64,000 bases of DNA from Shewanella electrodiphila (GTDB lineage: Bacteria; Pseudomonadota; Gammaproteobacteria; Enterobacterales; Shewanellaceae): NCBI RefSeq assembly GCF_023283985.1, contig NZ_JAKIKU010000003.1, positions 1-64,000 of the forward strand, read 5' to 3'. Below the pieces are notes generated by a model. It was given only the letters and a program-made list of their open reading frames with translations, did no database searches and had not been told where the DNA came from. Shown here one piece after another: positions 1 through 9,157 of this stretch (position 1 is the first letter of the stretch; every line of letters begins with the position of its first letter). The position numbers were made by a program, and so were the translations under genes.

Positions 1-75
1 CGAAAGCATTTTGTTGTGGTTGGCTTTGGTGAAAGCTGTACACCAAATATAATAAAAGAAGTTTTTTACCAATGA
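1..75 (+). CDS. 3' end of a cassette gene cut by the window edge
   Basis: Frame 1 is open from the first base to a TGA at 73-75 and encodes 24 residues ending in KEVFYQ. An attC site begins five bases after the stop, as expected for the last codons of an integron cassette gene. Nothing about function can be said from so little sequence. Confidence 0.55.
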   Translation, partial: RKHFVVVGFGESCTPNIIKEVFYQ

Positions 76-79
76 AACA

Positions 80-172
80 TAACAAGCTAATAAATAAGGA
101 CAAAAAACAGTTGGCTGTTTTCGTTCCTCAACATTTTAGCCAACAATTTTTTGCCCATTATTAGGGCGTTAT
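80..172 (+). repeat. attC site 1
   Basis: The site opens with TAACAAG and closes with GCGTTAT. Internal arms around CAGTTGGCT and AGCCAACA can pair to give the folded-strand structure used by integron integrases. It closes the cassette whose tail starts the window. Confidence 0.85.
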
Positions 173-252
173 ATCTCTAGGAGTATTAAGTCATCATTGA
201 GTTACTAAAAAACTATGTATTTTTAGCTCCATACGCAACAACACTAGGTGTT

Positions 253-639
253 ATGGTTGCCTTATATCAAGTTTGGAAAAATACAGAGCAGTCTAAAACA
301 ACCTTTGAAGATTCTCTGTCCAAAGAGTATCGAGATATCTCTAAAAACATTCCATATAATGCTTTGATCGGTAAAGAACTTGATGATGATGAAAAGAATC
401 AAGCTTCTAATGAGATATTTAACTACATGGACTTTTGTAACGAGCAAATATTTCTTCGTAAATCAGGTAGGGTCAGAAAAAATACTTGGAACAATTGGCA
501 AGAAGGTATGTGTACCAATTTTTCTCTTCCAATATTCGCAAGCGTTTCGGAAGAGGTATTCAATGAATTACCTGATACATTTCAAGAGTTAAGAAAAGTA
601 ATAGAGCAAAAGTTTAATACTGACCCAAACAATTGGTAA
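253..639 (+). CDS. hypothetical cassette protein, probably membrane-anchored at its N-terminus
   Basis: This is an acidic, mostly soluble protein of at least 128 residues with no family I recognise. It sits between two attC sites, so it is a gene cassette. The frame stays open upstream of the ATG at 253 back to a stop at 187-189. That stretch would add LLKNYVFLAPYATTLGV, which looks like a membrane segment or signal anchor joined smoothly to the rest. An AGGAG at 180-184 lies just before it. The true start may therefore be a rare ATC or ATT codon near 193-198, since no ATG, GTG or TTG is available there. Confidence 0.6.
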   Translation: MVALYQVWKNTEQSKTTFEDSLSKEYRDISKNIPYNALIGKELDDDEKNQASNEIFNYMDFCNEQIFLRKSGRVRKNTWNNWQEGMCTNFSLPIFASVSEEVFNELPDTFQELRKVIEQKFNTDPNNW

Positions 640-645
640 GAGATA

Positions 646-739
646 TAACAAGGCAATTAAACGGAAAATTTACAGTTGGCTGTTTTTCGTGCCTCAAACA
701 TTTTAGCCAACAGTAATTTTCCGCTTATTGCGGCGTTAT
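646..739 (+). repeat. attC site 2
   Basis: It begins TAACAAGG just after the preceding stop codon and ends GCGTTAT. The inner arms CAGTTGGCT and AGCCAACAG are complementary. It resembles site 1 in length and sequence. Confidence 0.85.
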
Positions 740-756
740 ATTGCTAAAGGATTATC

Positions 757-1158
757 GTGAATTATTCTAGGATAGTGTTATTTTCAATAAGTATTTACTT
801 TTTATTGGTACTAGCATCAACAATTGCCACATTAACAGTTGGGGCTGGTGATGCGACTCAAAACACTTCTTTTCTTGTAACACTAGAGGTTTTAGGATTC
901 ATCATATCTTTGCTCGTGTATGTATATCTTGCTTATAAGCAAGCATCTAAAACCTATCAACATGCTTTTTACGTTTTTCTCCTTTTCTGGATTATTAATT
1001 TAGGCTCTAGTTGGTTAATGAATATCTTTCTAGACATACCTCTTTTGGCACTAGCGTTCTTACTTCCTTTTTTACTTAGTGTAATTGCGGTTTTATTAGG
1101 TACAGTTCTAGGCGTTCAGTTACGCCAGAAATTAAGTAATGGAGTAACCGCAATATAA
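757..1158 (+). CDS. small integral membrane cassette protein, about four TM segments
   Basis: This 133-residue protein consists almost entirely of hydrophobic stretches (roughly residues 7-27, 40-60, 72-90 and 98-120) joined by short loops, so it should lie in the inner membrane. Translation starts at a GTG preceded by AAAGGA. The TAA stop overlaps the start of the next attC, so the gene fills its cassette exactly. I do not recognise the family. Confidence 0.65.
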   Translation: MNYSRIVLFSISIYFLLVLASTIATLTVGAGDATQNTSFLVTLEVLGFIISLLVYVYLAYKQASKTYQHAFYVFLLFWIINLGSSWLMNIFLDIPLLALAFLLPFLLSVIAVLLGTVLGVQLRQKLSNGVTAI

Positions 1159-1249
1159 CAAGGCACTCAAAAGGACAAATAACAGTTGGTTTTTGCTCCT
1201 TCGTCGCTTATTTTAACCAACTATTATTTGCCTCTTAGTGAGGCGTTAT
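1156..1249 (+). repeat. attC site 3
   Basis: It starts TAACAAGG, overlapping the stop codon of the membrane-protein cassette, and ends GCGTTATG. The arms CAAATAA/TTATTTG and CAGTTGGTT/AACCAACT pair, which is a textbook VCR-like layout. Confidence 0.88.
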
Positions 1250-1266
1250 GTGTTTAGGGAGGTTGG

Positions 1267-1554
1267 GTGAATATGCATCGGGATTGCAGCAATAGGCTAA
1301 CATATGATTTTGATCAGATAGCCTCAAATGATTACCATAAAATCACTCAATCTGTTGTTAAAGAATTCAACTTAATTTCCCATTCAGAGTTGACTCAGGG
1401 TCTTGACGAAACATTCCAAGATTTTATCTTAAACCAATCAATTGTTGGCTTAGAGTGGGATATTTGGTCAGGTTATATTGTTAATGCTAAAAATACTGAT
1501 GCTGAGGCACTAGTAGATAAAATCGCTAATTACATCAGTGCTATAAACACATAA
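1267..1554 (+). CDS. small hypothetical cassette protein
   Basis: This is a 95-residue acidic, soluble protein without recognisable motifs. The start is a GTG at 1267 with GGGAGG directly upstream; an ATG two codons later is an alternative. The stop overlaps the following attC. It is the last plus-strand cassette before the minus-strand gene group. Confidence 0.6.
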   Translation: MNMHRDCSNRLTYDFDQIASNDYHKITQSVVKEFNLISHSELTQGLDETFQDFILNQSIVGLEWDIWSGYIVNAKNTDAEALVDKIANYISAINT

Positions 1555-1646
1555 CAAGCAAATTAATCAGGACAAATAACAGTTGGTTTTTGCTCCTTCG
1601 TCGCTTATTTTAACCAACTGATATTTGCCCATTATTTGGGTGTTAC
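1552..1646 (+). repeat. attC site 4, fused to repeat R1
   Basis: It begins TAACAAGC and has the same inner arms as site 3. Its right end reads TGTTACC instead of GCGTTAT and runs without a gap into the ~95-bp repeat R1. Confidence 0.8.
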
Positions 1647-1737
1647 CACATATCAGGTCGCCATACTTTACCTAATGGAAGTCGTTGGTTTCAGAGTTTC
1701 AGCTCTAAATGATTTCTGTCCAGAAATGGGTTAGGGG
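1642..1737 (+). repeat. repeat R1, copy 1 (array-boundary repeat)
   Basis: This sequence of about 95 bp recurs at 22484-22560 and 34563-34658, with a partial copy at 19221-19262. Each full copy directly follows an attC. Near its right end is a short inverted repeat, ATTTCTG-TC-CAGAAAT. No reading frame of note is present. Confidence 0.8.
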
Positions 1738-1772
1738 GGCTTACCAGGATATAAAAATCATGATTTTCTAAA

Positions 1773-3803
1773 TTAATTTATTTTCTCCAGTAATAGTTCG
1801 TAAGTTCCAGAACCTCTAGAGCCACTGACCACAAGATGATGTTCACCATCTTCAACAGTGCCAAATTCCCACTGGGTTGGCTTGTCAGTTCTAATCCTTC
1901 CAGATGACGCTAACTTTTTCCCTGCAGGGTTTTGAAATTCCAAGCTAACCAATACACCATCGCTTTGTTTGAGACTTGTCAGTCTATAAGCTGTATTACC
2001 TCGTGACAAAATTTTATATACAGCAAATGTACCTGAAGAAATCATCCCTTGAACTGTATCTCCATGCCCAAGCACATTACTTTCAGATATTAACTGTTCA
2101 GGGGTTGCTATTACTTCGAGTTGCATTTCGAAATTGCCGGAACCTTTAGAGCCACTCACCACAAGATGATGTTCACCATCTTCAACTGTACCAAATTCCC
2201 ACTGGGTTGGTTTGTCAGTTCTAATCCTTCCAGATGACGCTAACTTTTTTCCTGCAGGGTTTTGAAATTCCAAGCTAACCAATACATCATCGCTTTGTTT
2301 GAGACTTGTCAGTCTATAAGCAGTATTACCTCGAGACAAAATTTTATATACAGCAAATGTACCTGAAGAAATCATCCCTTGAACTGTATCTCCATGCCCA
2401 AGCACATTACTTTCAGATATTAACTGTTCAGGTGTTGCTATTACTTCGAGTTGCATTTCGAAATTGCCGGAACCTTTAGATCCACTCACCACAAGATGAT
2501 GTTCACCATCTTCAACTGTACCAAATTCCCACTGGGTTGGTTTGTCAGTTCTAATCCTTCCAGATGACGCTAACTTTTTTCCTGCAGGGTTTTGAAATTC
2601 CAAGCTAACCAATACATCATCGCTTTGTTTGAGACTTGTCAGTCTATAAGCAGTATTACCTCGAGACAAAATTTTATATACAGCAAATGTACCTGAAGAA
2701 ATCATCCCTTGAACTGTATCTCCATGCCCAAGCACATTACTTTCAGATATTAACTGTTCAGGGGTTGCTATTACTTCGAGTTGCATTTCGAAATTGCCGG
2801 AACCTTTAGAGCCACTCACCACAAGATGATGTTCACCATCTTCAACTGTGCCAAATTCCCACTGGGTTGGTTTGTCAGTTCTAATCCTTCCAGATGACGC
2901 TAACTTTTTTCCTGCAGGATTTTGAAATTCTAAGCTAACCAATACATCATCGCTTTGTTTGAGACTTGTTAGTCTATAAGCTGTATTACCGCGTGCTAAA
3001 ATTTTGAAAAATTCAGAACTTCCTTTAAATGCATTTCCTTTAATAACTTGTTTCGAAGAAATTGATGAAATAGGCTTCATTTTTTTAACGCTTTTATCTG
3101 CTTGGGATTTGTTAACAGATGTAGATGGTCTTTTCTCGTATACTCCTAACTCAATTAATTCTTTATCAGTAGCGTAGGTCCTTATAACGGAGCTAGATAA
3201 GTCTGCCATAGTATCCATTCTTAAAACTGTTCCAACACCTTCATTAACGGAAAGCAACATACCTATAGGATAGTTACCAACATTAATTATTGAGCCACTC
3301 ATACCTTTAGTAATTGTTTTAGTCGGGTGGTTAATTTTAATTTTGAAGGTACTATGAAGTTCTTTTTGAATGATATCTATGTCATAAGAAATTACTCGTC
3401 CATTACTTTGTCTAAAGTTTAGCTCTCCTTTATCTATTACCTCTAAGATAGTGTTAACTCGATTTCCTTCGTCTATCCAGCTACTTTCCAAACATGTTTT
3501 AGTGTTTTGAGATGGCAATTTTAGTAATGCTAAGTCTTGAGGGTAAGTTGTAATCAGTTGAGAGTTAATTCGTTTTTCTAATCGCGTACTGACTAAAAAA
3601 TCACTAGATTTTTTAACAACATGCGCAGGCGTATAAACAAAGCATTCTCCGCCTATAGTTCTTAATATCCCTTGGCCTTCACCTGTATGAGTTTCAATAT
3701 ACACGTCCGAAGCTGATGCGTTAAAAAATCCACAAAGAAATATAAACACAATGTACCTATAATTTTTCAACATCATGTTTTTCTTTTTGTTTAGGAAGTT
3801 CAT
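1773..3803 (-). CDS. secreted trypsin-like serine protease with four 110-residue repeats
   Basis: The 676-residue product has a signal peptide (about residues 1-32, cut after NASA) and should be exported. Residues 40-200 look like a trypsin/HtrA-type protease: His61 (TPAHVV), Asp90 (PQDLALL) and Ser169 (GMSGS) form a plausible triad. From about residue 250 to the end are four nearly identical units of 110 residues resembling bacterial pre-peptidase C-terminal (PPC) domains, which often bind substrate or surfaces. The start has GGAG six bases upstream and overlaps the preceding gene by 47 bases, suggesting translational coupling. It is the last gene of a minus-strand unit with the 327- and 232-residue proteins. 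Substrate unknown. Confidence 0.75.
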   Translation of the reverse strand: MNFLNKKKNMMLKNYRYIVFIFLCGFFNASASDVYIETHTGEGQGILRTIGGECFVYTPAHVVKKSSDFLVSTRLEKRINSQLITTYPQDLALLKLPSQNTKTCLESSWIDEGNRVNTILEVIDKGELNFRQSNGRVISYDIDIIQKELHSTFKIKINHPTKTITKGMSGSIINVGNYPIGMLLSVNEGVGTVLRMDTMADLSSSVIRTYATDKELIELGVYEKRPSTSVNKSQADKSVKKMKPISSISSKQVIKGNAFKGSSEFFKILARGNTAYRLTSLKQSDDVLVSLEFQNPAGKKLASSGRIRTDKPTQWEFGTVEDGEHHLVVSGSKGSGNFEMQLEVIATPEQLISESNVLGHGDTVQGMISSGTFAVYKILSRGNTAYRLTSLKQSDDVLVSLEFQNPAGKKLASSGRIRTDKPTQWEFGTVEDGEHHLVVSGSKGSGNFEMQLEVIATPEQLISESNVLGHGDTVQGMISSGTFAVYKILSRGNTAYRLTSLKQSDDVLVSLEFQNPAGKKLASSGRIRTDKPTQWEFGTVEDGEHHLVVSGSKGSGNFEMQLEVIATPEQLISESNVLGHGDTVQGMISSGTFAVYKILSRGNTAYRLTSLKQSDGVLVSLEFQNPAGKKLASSGRIRTDKPTQWEFGTVEDGEHHLVVSGSRGSGTYELLLEKIN
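1798..3010 (-). repeat. four tandem 330-bp repeats inside the protease gene
   Basis: Landmarks such as the block at 1806 recur at about 2137, 2467 and 2797, giving a period of 330 bp (110 codons) that keeps the frame. The copies differ at only a few positions; the outer ones have drifted most. This points to recent duplication or ongoing homogenisation, and the copy number could vary. Confidence 0.9.
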
Positions 3804-4740
3804 TAGGTTCTCCGCTCGTAGAGGAAAATAAAGCCAGACGGAATAATATTGTTATATAAAAGCCTATAAACTGAATAAAAATAATCGCCGTAGATAGTGC
3901 AAATGCCAGTTCACCATCACTCATCACTCTATCAAAGAAAGAAGGTTTTACTGGGTTAGGTGTTTTTGAATAAAGTCTAGATAATAGAATTTGATGACCT
4001 GTTTGCTGAAAAATACCGGTTAACCCGCTATGTTCATGTGATGCACGAATAATCCCTTTAGTTTCAGTCATTTTAACTGTGTCCCCAGGTCTTATTAAGT
4101 GAGGGGATAATGTGATTAAGGAATGTGTAAATGTTGCCTTATCTTGGATAATTATCTGACCGCTTTGTACTAATGGGTAATACCCATCAGGAGCATCACC
4201 GATTATTCTCCCAATTTGAATATCACCAATGATATTAAGTGAAAAAATAGGGTTTTGAGGCGATAACTTAATATTAAAAACAACGGAACTGTATAATTTA
4301 CAACGTTCAAAATTGTTAATGAGAGTTCCTAAACGCCGTTTTTTGTCGCCATTATCTGTTTGACTATCAAACACTGCGGTGAGCTTAATCATTTCCGTGC
4401 TTTTACGTTCAATAAGCACCTTAACCCCTTTGTTTAAAGAAAGATTTCCGTTTAAATACTCTTGATTGTTTTCCATTGAAGAGCAGGAATGCTTGATTGG
4501 AACAAAGCGGTTTAACAGAATATCTGGAGCAGTTTTAGATATTACACTGTATTCAAAAGCTTCAGACATGGTGTCGACATTATAGATTGCGCTGTCATCT
4601 AATTTTTTAAACGTCGCTAAAGCGCAAAGATATAGAACGATAAGGCATGAAATGACTAATACAACGAACATTATTGAAATTGGAATCGTTAATTTTTTAG
4701 CTGATATGAAAAGATAAATCTTTTCTTCAAAGTTCTTCAC
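3757..4740 (-). CDS. membrane protein with TM segments at both ends and a large periplasmic domain
   Basis: This 327-residue protein has a membrane segment near residues 18-42 and another near 280-303. The domain between them (about 235 residues) would face the periplasm, followed by a short charged cytoplasmic tail. No known family is evident. Its start overlaps the stop of the upstream 232-residue gene by four bases (ATGA), and its end overlaps the protease gene, so the three are almost certainly co-translated and may form an envelope complex. Confidence 0.7.
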   Translation of the reverse strand: MKNFEEKIYLFISAKKLTIPISIMFVVLVISCLIVLYLCALATFKKLDDSAIYNVDTMSEAFEYSVISKTAPDILLNRFVPIKHSCSSMENNQEYLNGNLSLNKGVKVLIERKSTEMIKLTAVFDSQTDNGDKKRRLGTLINNFERCKLYSSVVFNIKLSPQNPIFSLNIIGDIQIGRIIGDAPDGYYPLVQSGQIIIQDKATFTHSLITLSPHLIRPGDTVKMTETKGIIRASHEHSGLTGIFQQTGHQILLSRLYSKTPNPVKPSFFDRVMSDGELAFALSTAIIFIQFIGFYITILFRLALFSSTSGEPNELPKQKEKHDVEKL

Positions 4741-5435
4741 TTATGGCCACTCCATACTAAAAACTTCTTACTTGAAGACCCTTCAGCTTCTGGAGTTGGA
4801 TTTACAAATATGAGTGTAGGTTTTTCAGCTATCACGACTTCATATATGCAGGAATGATTAAATGCTCGTGTTAGTTTATTTTGAATTTCTTTACACGGTA
4901 CAGTGATCGTATGTCCTGACTTATCTTTATAATAGAACTCAGGAGAAATTCCTGAAGTGTTAATGAAAAATACCCTTTGGCCATTTGTAGGTTTCCCCCA
5001 AGATGATGGAAATACTTCTTGCACATACAAACCAAATCCATCTTTGCTGTCAGCAAATACATAAGCTACGAGTTCATTATGTGCATATTTTTTTAGTGCT
5101 TTTTTATGTTCAGAAGGGATATCTATATTTATCCATCCAGCGGTGTTTGAGGTATGAGTTAATTCAATATCGGCTGAATAATGTCCGTCTATGCTAACAA
5201 CAGATATGTTTACTTCTTTTTTTTCAGGAACGACATAAATATACAAGGATTCTGTTGCAACGTAATTTAGTGCTCCAGTGGCAAGGTAAGCAGCCATTAT
5301 TGAACCGCTGACTGGAACCTCAGCATCATAATCTTCTTCAAAAGTATCAATTTTATATGAAAGCGATTCAGCAAAGGCCAAGTTAGAAATGATTAACGTT
5401 AAGCTGACTAACAGTATTTTTAGACGCATATCCAT
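4737..5435 (-). CDS. secreted hypothetical protein
   Basis: The 232-residue product begins with a clear signal peptide (hydrophobic stretch then NLAFA, cut near residue 22). The mature part is beta-rich with two cysteines late in the chain (PCKE and HSCIY) that could form a disulfide in the periplasm. I recognise no domain. It is first in a three-gene overlapping unit that ends with the trypsin-like protease. Confidence 0.68.
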   Translation of the reverse strand: MDMRLKILLVSLTLIISNLAFAESLSYKIDTFEEDYDAEVPVSGSIMAAYLATGALNYVATESLYIYVVPEKKEVNISVVSIDGHYSADIELTHTSNTAGWINIDIPSEHKKALKKYAHNELVAYVFADSKDGFGLYVQEVFPSSWGKPTNGQRVFFINTSGISPEFYYKDKSGHTITVPCKEIQNKLTRAFNHSCIYEVVIAEKPTLIFVNPTPEAEGSSSKKFLVWSGHK

Positions 5436-5639
5436 TGCATTTAAGTCATTTAATTATGCATAAAGAATAGGAGAGTTTAATACCTTGTCAAAGACAACAA
5501 TTTTGAGATGTCAGAATCAAATTAGTATTAATTTACTACTAATTTGATAACCATTAGTCGCTTAAAACGTAAAAAAACTAAGTGTAGAAGTAAGTTGGTT
5601 TGTTCATAAGCTATTGATAGTATGCGGTTGTTTGATTGT

Positions 5640-6005
5640 TTATTTCAGTTTCTCTTTGATTTTCATTATGTAAAGAATTAAAAAAACAATTGTAAAAATA
5701 TACATAAAGAGGATAAATCCACTTTTAATATCATCATTTTGCCCGAACCTATTTTCGTAGATTAAGAAGTCAGGGATATCTGAAGTAGGGCGAAGAAATG
5801 TAACGCAGCCTGGTATAACAAGTATCAAGGAAGTGATAATAGCTGGCCACATGGATTCAAAAGCAGCATCAAAAGAGTCATTAAAGTTCAGTCGCTTAGT
5901 AGAAAATCCAAACAAGCCCATCAGTAAACTCAACAAAATTCCAAATACAGTGAATGCTAACCCGATTAAAGCAAAGCCAAGGAATAAACTTAGTATAGAA
6001 ATCAT
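5640..6005 (-). CDS. small membrane protein, about three TM segments
   Basis: The 121 residues contain hydrophobic segments near 4-32, 50-68 and 96-115 with an FSTKRLNFNDSFDAAF loop. It reads in the same direction as the genes on both sides but is separated from them by 205 and 267 bp, so it may have its own promoter. The family is not recognised. Being set among envelope-directed genes suggests it belongs to the same group. Confidence 0.6.
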   Translation of the reverse strand: MISILSLFLGFALIGLAFTVFGILLSLLMGLFGFSTKRLNFNDSFDAAFESMWPAIITSLILVIPGCVTFLRPTSDIPDFLIYENRFGQNDDIKSGFILFMYIFTIVFLILYIMKIKEKLK

Positions 6006-6186
6006 TAGCTATCCTTAAGGTGTTCAAATTTCTGTATAGAAAGTAGATTGCGTGTTTTTTGATTAACTAAAACGTTATCATGATGACTATTTATAACTTC
6101 AACAAAGAAGGCCATTTAGTTTAGGCCAAATTCCCCTATAGCATTTGGCTCACTAGCTGACAGAGTGTTAAGTCCAGATAAAAGTA

Positions 6187-6208
6187 GGGCATAAGTTATA
6201 TTATGCCC
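6187..6208 (-). terminator. probable terminator after the 936-residue gene
   Basis: An inverted repeat with arms GGGCATAA and TTATGCCC and a six-base loop is followed, on the minus strand, by CTACTTTTATCT. It lies 64 bases past the stop of the upstream gene and would end the nuclease-195-936 unit. Confidence 0.55.
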
Positions 6209-6271
6209 ATGGGGTACTTGAAAGGCGTTGAATAAAGTTTGTTTAACCTAGCTCTATTCAAATTTACCATT

Positions 6272-9082
6272 TTATAAAATCACAATAGGTTTAACTAGAC
6301 CATCTGAATTCTGATAAATTAGCGGGATTATCGTCTCAGGCTCAGTTTCTGATAGCTCTCTAAACACACCTAGTAATGCAACAGAACATGGATGAGCTCT
6401 ATCAATATCGAGTTGACCAATCGTAGAGAAAGTTTTAACCCAATCCTGAATTAGTTCATTTAAGTGTTCTGAGCTATTTGTTAGTAAATTGATGGTTGAC
6501 TCTGATAGGGTTTCATTTATTTCACTTGGAACATCTTGATTTATTAATGTTTTCAGACTTTTAAGATAGCCGATCATTGAAGATGCATTTTCACAAGTTT
6601 TATTTACCATTTTATTAGCATCTTTTACACGATCCTCTACTCCTTCACTTGGCGCTCTATCGTAAAGTCCATTTAAGACTTTCTCCAATTTTTTGTTTCT
6701 TTGAAAACGTGACATATCAGCCAATTCAATTACATTTTGATATAAAGGTTGAGTTTTATTAAAACACTCCAATAACCAGAGCTGTTCAGCATAAGCACTA
6801 TGAGGATGTAACAACGCATACTGTTTCCAAGCTAAAAGTTGCTGCTTTAGAGCAATTTTAAATATTTTATCTTCGGGAACATTACAAGCACTTTCAACTT
6901 GATGTCTGGATAAACTCAACACGTTTGTTAATCGTAAGTTATGCTCTTCAGATGTATCAATAAGGCGCTTAGCTGATAATTCATTAGAAATCTTTTGAGT
7001 TGTGCCTTTTTCAATCAACCTAGTACGCTCAAATATTTGTAAAAAACCATTCAGTTCAGAACTTGTTAGGTCACCATCATTGTAACCAATAGTTATACTA
7101 AACTTACTTTTGCTACCGTTTAATAAATTAACGTGATTAAACAATTTTACATAATTTTTTTCGTTACCAACCTCATTAAGGGATATAAGAATAGACTGTG
7201 TTTCATAAACGGAAAGCTGACCTGAACCGTCATATTGAATTACAGCTTTAGAATTAAACATTGTGCGTTTTGATGTTTTTATACCAAAAAAGTTGATAGC
7301 AAGGGATATTGTCTTTGTGTTGTCCTGCATTTGTGTAAATACTGACTCTTCTAACTGGTATAAATCATTTGCATCATTTCCTAATAAGACATTACGAAAG
7401 TCACCAGTTAAACATTCACCGATTAGAGTATTAAGGGTTTCTTTGTCATGAGAGTCCATGTTAAATCTAACTTTCAACAAAGACTGATTAGTATTTAGTT
7501 TTTTCTCTGAACGCTTAAAGTCGACTCCTAGCTCTTCAATCATTGTGTTTTCAATAAAATCGGTCATTACTAAAACGTTTTTATTATAGTGATTTAAAAG
7601 CTCTAGAAGAGGAGCCATGACTTTCTCTATACTTTCCTCTGTATTATCCAAAGTTTCATCAACTTGTAGCCCAAATTCAGAAAGCGGTTTTAACAGATTT
7701 CTATCAATGGAGTTTGTAAGCCAACCTTTTACTTTTGAAGACAATGCCTGATAATAATCATTAGCTGTCTCGTTCAATAATTTAAACAAGTACGCTTCAG
7801 TTTCATTAGCTTTGTTCCTACCAATACGGCTGGCTAAGTTTTCGCTAATAACATTTTGTTTATTTAGGTCTTCAGACCAACTTGAAAAAGAACTGAATGG
7901 CTTTGAAAGCTCATCTGCTATTAGCTCAGATACCTCTTCTTGTAACTCTTGATTGTTAACTTGTCCTAATCCAACACCGAGTACCGTTTGTTGCCAATCT
8001 GGTTGATTTTCTAATCGTTCATTGATGTTATTAAGGAGCCATTGTTTAGGTTCAGCGTATGTGTTGATAACTTCCATAATTTCATCATGGTAACTTTTTA
8101 ACTCTTTTACATACTTTGATGCTTGTTCTTTAACTCCAGGAGCAACAATCTTTGCCCCGATACTTAGTGAATTTGTTGTCGTTGTGCTTCTTTTTCTTGC
8201 CACTTGAATAATTAAATCTGTCGAGTTAGCAGCAACATAGCAAGAAAGTTGCATTTCGCCATCAAGCTGCCATCCAACACTTGCTCCGACACCAATTTTA
8301 AGGGCTACAGGTTTACTGGTAATTGTTTTATTAAGACTGTATTGAGTTTCGAAAACACTCCCTAACGTCATATCAGATTGAAGTTTTAAGCCGCCTTTTA
8401 TATCCACTATTAACCCTGCAAAATTACTACCCTGAATAACAGCAAAATCTGTTAATGCATCAATATGCGCAAAATCATTTATTGCTGACTCTATAACTGA
8501 TTTCGTTGCATCATGTTTGAAATAAATATTTAGATTTCCGGCTCCTGTACTTTGCACACTTCCACTGACATTTAATGCTAGCGCACCACTAGTCATTGAT
8601 AAGTTTAAAGCTGTACCTGCTGAGAATTTACCTTCAATTGAATAGCTCATCAGTGATTCACTTCCTAATAAGCTTGGCCATTCTTCATGCGGAGGTTTGT
8701 CTATTGCTTCAATACAGAGGTTTGAACTAACTTGACCATTGTAAGTAAAGCTAGCTGAATGAATTGGTATTGATTGTGATGCGCTGATGTCAATAAGTGG
8801 CCACTCTAAAGGCTCCTTGAGTTCCGATATTGGATTCATTAACTTACTTGTCGGTTCTTGATAATCGGGATACTTTTGACTTAACAATGAAATTAAGTCA
8901 TTTGCATTATCTACGGTTAAACCTTTAGATGATAAGTTTTCTGACAAGCCTTCCCAATCAGATAAGCTATAGGCTATTAAACTAACAGCAGGTGAATCAT
9001 CACCAACAATATCTTTTAAATTATTAAAAACACTTGCTGAGCTTTGTTTGTTTAATGCTTGTATATTTCTGAATAAATTCAT
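6272..9082 (-). CDS. large unknown protein (936 residues)
   Basis: I do not recognise this protein. It has no signal peptide or membrane segment. Residues 90-310 are rich in Ser/Thr/Gly and beta-prone (GSVQSTGAGN, GVGASVGWQLDG). Residues 320-560 and 740-920 look helical and partly coiled-coil. The start has AAGGA seven bases upstream. It follows the nuclease and the 195-residue membrane protein in one unit. Lacking an export signal, it may act in the cytoplasm or leave by another route. Structure prediction would be the most useful next evidence. Confidence 0.7.
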   Translation of the reverse strand: MNLFRNIQALNKQSSASVFNNLKDIVGDDSPAVSLIAYSLSDWEGLSENLSSKGLTVDNANDLISLLSQKYPDYQEPTSKLMNPISELKEPLEWPLIDISASQSIPIHSASFTYNGQVSSNLCIEAIDKPPHEEWPSLLGSESLMSYSIEGKFSAGTALNLSMTSGALALNVSGSVQSTGAGNLNIYFKHDATKSVIESAINDFAHIDALTDFAVIQGSNFAGLIVDIKGGLKLQSDMTLGSVFETQYSLNKTITSKPVALKIGVGASVGWQLDGEMQLSCYVAANSTDLIIQVARKRSTTTTNSLSIGAKIVAPGVKEQASKYVKELKSYHDEIMEVINTYAEPKQWLLNNINERLENQPDWQQTVLGVGLGQVNNQELQEEVSELIADELSKPFSSFSSWSEDLNKQNVISENLASRIGRNKANETEAYLFKLLNETANDYYQALSSKVKGWLTNSIDRNLLKPLSEFGLQVDETLDNTEESIEKVMAPLLELLNHYNKNVLVMTDFIENTMIEELGVDFKRSEKKLNTNQSLLKVRFNMDSHDKETLNTLIGECLTGDFRNVLLGNDANDLYQLEESVFTQMQDNTKTISLAINFFGIKTSKRTMFNSKAVIQYDGSGQLSVYETQSILISLNEVGNEKNYVKLFNHVNLLNGSKSKFSITIGYNDGDLTSSELNGFLQIFERTRLIEKGTTQKISNELSAKRLIDTSEEHNLRLTNVLSLSRHQVESACNVPEDKIFKIALKQQLLAWKQYALLHPHSAYAEQLWLLECFNKTQPLYQNVIELADMSRFQRNKKLEKVLNGLYDRAPSEGVEDRVKDANKMVNKTCENASSMIGYLKSLKTLINQDVPSEINETLSESTINLLTNSSEHLNELIQDWVKTFSTIGQLDIDRAHPCSVALLGVFRELSETEPETIIPLIYQNSDGLVKPIVIL

Positions 9083-9157
9083 AATAATTCCTTTTATAAA
9101 AGTTAAAAAAACGATAGCGAATTCTTTGGTTTACCTAAAAATATGCAAAAAGTTTTT

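Noticed and set aside
1798..3010. CRISPR array or satellite DNA
   Set aside because: The 330-bp units are coding, in frame and without spacers; they are protein-domain repeats.
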